Part shown: piece by piece, positions 16,343 to 17,561 of the stretch
How positions within the stretch are numbered: position 1 is the first letter of the stretch
How the letters are laid out: the number at the start of each line of letters is the position of its first letter
Assembly: GCA_900544365.1 (NCBI GenBank)
Contig: UQVF01000041.1
Span: 1 to 17,561 of the forward strand
Reading direction: 5' to 3'
From: an uncultured Veillonella sp.
GTDB taxonomy: Bacteria; Bacillota; Negativicutes; Veillonellales; Veillonellaceae
DNA length: 17,561 bases
Program-made: the position numbers and the translations under genes
The notes under the pieces: model-generated
Database searches by the model: none
What the model was told of the DNA's origin: nothing
Seen by the model: only the letters and a program-made list of their open reading frames with translations

Positions 16343-16352
16343 AAGGAGGTGA
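16343..16352 (+). promoter_or_regulatory. Ribosome binding site that sets the rpsT start
   Basis: AAGGAGGTGA is an exact match to the anti-Shine-Dalgarno complement and lies 5 bases before the TTG at 16358. It fixes TTG as the start despite an upstream in-frame ATG at 16307, which is inside the promoter. Confidence 0.85.
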
Positions 16353-16357
16353 CTCAA

Positions 16358-16618
16358 TTGCCAAATATTAAATCCAGTATTAGAAGCGTAAAAACGGATG
16401 CTGAACGTCGTGCGAAAAATTCTGCTGTAAAATCTCAAATTCGTACAGCTACTCGTAAGACTGTAGAAGCTGCTCAAGCAGGCGCTGTAGAAGAAGCTAA
16501 AAAAGCACTAGTTCATGCTACAAGCGTAATTGATAAAGCAGCCTCCAAAGGCGTTCTTCATAAAAATACTGCAGCTCGCAAAAAATCCAATTTAGCAGCT
16601 AAAGTAAATGCTCTATAA
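16358..16618 (+). CDS. rpsT: Ribosomal protein S20
   Basis: 86 residues from a TTG start: MPNIKSSIRSVKTDAERRAKN, the standard S20 N-terminus. A small, basic, all-helical 30S protein with the family's typical NTAARKKSNLAAKVNAL end. Extension to the ATG at 16307 would add 17 residues that do not belong to S20 and would start inside the -10 element. Family knowledge: E. coli rpsT also starts with UUG, and that codon takes part in its autoregulation; the same may hold here. Monocistronic, with its own promoter and terminator, divergent from polA. Confidence 0.97.
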   Translation: MPNIKSSIRSVKTDAERRAKNSAVKSQIRTATRKTVEAAQAGAVEEAKKALVHATSVIDKAASKGVLHKNTAARKKSNLAAKVNAL

Positions 16619-16626
16619 TGAACTCT

Positions 16627-16679
16627 AAAAGAGGGTTAACAAGGAGAAATACCATTTCTCTTAGTTAACCCTCTTTTTT
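16627..16679 (+). terminator. Strong rho-independent terminator of rpsT
   Basis: AAAAGAGGGTTAAC (16627-16640) pairs with GTTAACCCTCTTTT (16664-16677), with an inner stem GAGAAAT / ATTTCTC inside the loop, followed by a run of T. It begins 8 bases after the rpsT stop. The A-run on the left arm would let it also work on the minus strand. 16681-16783 shows no gene. Confidence 0.93.
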
Positions 16680-16783
16680 ATATATCATCTCTATGTTCTA
16701 GATCCACCGTAAGATACTAGTATGTATGCATGTATCTACTGATTCCAGTATTCCTCTATAAAAATTATCAAGTCAAGTATAAC

Positions 16784-16807
16784 AAAAGGAGCTATTCTCA
16801 TAGCTCC
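16784..16807 (-). terminator. Terminator overlapping the end of rae1
   Basis: GGAGCTA and TAGCTCC (16788-16807) form a 7-base stem with a 6-base loop, followed on the minus strand by TTTTGTT. The TGA stop of the NYN gene lies within the hairpin loop, so the last codons form its left arm. Confidence 0.75.
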
Positions 16808-17334
16808 CCACGTCTCATACGTTCTAATTTTTCAGCGATATCACCATCAATGTGAGCACCTAATTCATTTCGCTGTAATGTCATAGCATCTCGTCTATGA
16901 TGCCCTGTATAGCGTTTACGTTCTTCCTGTTTTGACAACTCTATTTGGTGACGTAATTCACGAGCCGAAATGCGAAGACCTCCAAACCCTAAAATTTGGT
17001 TTTGCTCCTCCCCATCACTAGTAACAACATATATTGTCTTGTATTGACCTTTCTTACTAAATACTTCTCGTTCAATATAAGCATCTGCTGTCTCATGAGT
17101 TCCTGTAAACACCTCAATAAAGTCAGATGATATACGTTGTTCATCTGCTGTAAATGGAGCATGCTTACCATCAAACACTAAAATAATTTTATATCCTTTA
17201 TAACTACCATAATTGAGTAAACGATGGCGTAACTCTAATCTAGCATGTTCTAAAGATTCTTTACTAAGAGACTTTAAATCAGCCCAATCAAAAATAACAT
17301 TATACCCATCTACAATTAAAATATCTTTTTTCAT
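16798..17334 (-). CDS. rae1: NYN/PIN-like ribosome-associated endoribonuclease Rae1 (YacP)
   Basis: 178 residues from the ATG at 17334. The longer frame to 17367 would overlap rlmB; the internal ATG begins the domain directly (KKDILIVDGYNVI) and follows the rlmB stop by 10 bases with a weak AGG site. Conserved acidic motifs of the NYN nuclease fold are present: VDGYN (D9), LVFDGKH, ETADAYIERE and VVTSDGEEQ. The C-terminal part is helical and very basic, fitting ribosome or RNA contact. In Bacillus, Rae1 cuts mRNA in the ribosomal A site and its gene also follows rlmB, which supports the call by gene order. Confidence 0.85.
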   Translation of the reverse strand: MKKDILIVDGYNVIFDWADLKSLSKESLEHARLELRHRLLNYGSYKGYKIILVFDGKHAPFTADEQRISSDFIEVFTGTHETADAYIEREVFSKKGQYKTIYVVTSDGEEQNQILGFGGLRISARELRHQIELSKQEERKRYTGHHRRDAMTLQRNELGAHIDGDIAEKLERMRRGEL

Positions 17335-17344
17335 AGTATACCTA

Positions 17345-17561
17345 TTATCGTTGACGTCTCGCTTCATATAAAAGAATCGCTGCTGCTACCGATGCATTTA
17401 ATGAGTTAATAGTGCCAAACATCGGAATCGTTACCAATACATCACATAGCTCTTTTGTTAAACGACTTAAGCCTTTCCCTTCGTTCCCTATAACCAATAC
17501 AATAGGACCTGTCATATTCACATCGTACATAACAGTCCCGTCCATATGAGCCCCCATCACC
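17345..17561 (-). CDS. rlmB: 23S rRNA 2'-O-ribose methyltransferase RlmB, C-terminal fragment
   Basis: The last 72 or so residues of a SpoU/TrmH-family SPOUT methyltransferase; the gene enters from the right edge, so the apparent start there is an artefact. GPIVLVIGNEGKGL carries motif 2 and IPMFGTINSLNASVAAAI carries motif 3, which form the knotted SAM-binding site. The spelling IPM.G...SLN.SVA is typical of RlmB, which methylates G2251 of 23S rRNA. It lies upstream of rae1 in the same operon, as in Bacillus. TrmH-type paralogues cannot be fully excluded from this fragment. Confidence 0.88.
   Translation of the reverse strand, partial: VMGAHMDGTVMYDVNMTGPIVLVIGNEGKGLSRLTKELCDVLVTIPMFGTINSLNASVAAAILLYEARRQR

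Noticed and set aside
16307..16357. ATG start for S20 at 16307
   Set aside because: It lies inside the promoter -10 region, adds 17 residues foreign to S20, and the TTG at 16358 follows a perfect ribosome site.
16205..16477. Minus-strand 90-residue frame between polA and rpsT
   Set aside because: It overlaps the rpsT coding region and its promoter on the opposite strand and shows no recognisable protein features.
16700..16740. Palindrome-rich stretch around ATGCAT after the rpsT terminator as a possible small RNA or attachment site
   Set aside because: Arms are short, there is no promoter with it, and no integrase or tRNA gene lies nearby.

Overview
The window looks like a chromosomal segment from a low-to-mid GC diderm Firmicute of the class Negativicutes, most likely Veillonella or a close relative. 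Housekeeping genes are Firmicute-like: an rlmB-rae1 (yacP) pair, an ABC-F ATPase, a UPF0291 protein and a PolA without proofreading residues. They sit beside a filamentous-haemagglutinin-type exoprotein that would need an outer membrane. The genus is inferred from gene content only; no rRNA gene is present.

Layout. Positions 1-3267 (minus) hold the N-terminal 1089 residues of a large two-partner-secretion adhesin that runs off the left edge. A terminator at 3384-3424 separates it from a minus-strand operon read nth (endonuclease III) -> uncharacterised 500-residue protein -> small PC4/YdbC-like protein (5905 to 3473). Two plus-strand genes are divergent from nth: a UPF0291 protein (6058-6324) and a single-chain ThrE-type threonine/serine exporter (6326-7654). 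Facing terminators close this plus unit and the next minus unit. That unit is a four-gene operon read ABC-F ATPase -> glutamyl-Q tRNA(Asp) synthetase -> CoA-binding protein -> thioredoxin (11521 to 7841). Upstream is a second minus operon, polA -> coaE -> lytic transglycosylase -> unknown 214-residue protein (16147 to 11623). rpsT (ribosomal protein S20) is divergent from polA on the plus strand and ends at a strong terminator. The right end holds rae1 (NYN nuclease) and the C-terminal end of rlmB, both minus.

Functional themes. Many genes serve DNA replication and repair (polA, nth, possibly the PC4-like protein) or translation and the ribosome (rpsT, ABC-F, GluQ-RS, Rae1, RlmB). The rest concern coenzyme A, redox, wall turnover and amino-acid export. 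Genes are tightly packed, with Shine-Dalgarno sites inside upstream stop regions and one ATGA overlap, so translational coupling is common. Several upstream-most start choices are replaced here by internal starts with better ribosome binding sites: the 500-residue protein, CoA-binding protein, transglycosylase, CoaE, S20 and Rae1. No stretch longer than about 200 bases lacks a gene. I saw no tRNA or rRNA gene, CRISPR array, insertion sequence or phage gene.

The least ordinary items are the adhesin with two successive TPS-type secretion domains joined by a proline-rich linker, the uncharacterised 500-residue protein between a repair glycosylase and a PC4-like protein, and the nth/UPF0291 intergenic region, where predicted promoters would give complementary 5' leaders. 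I did not find a clear, wholly new multi-gene system.
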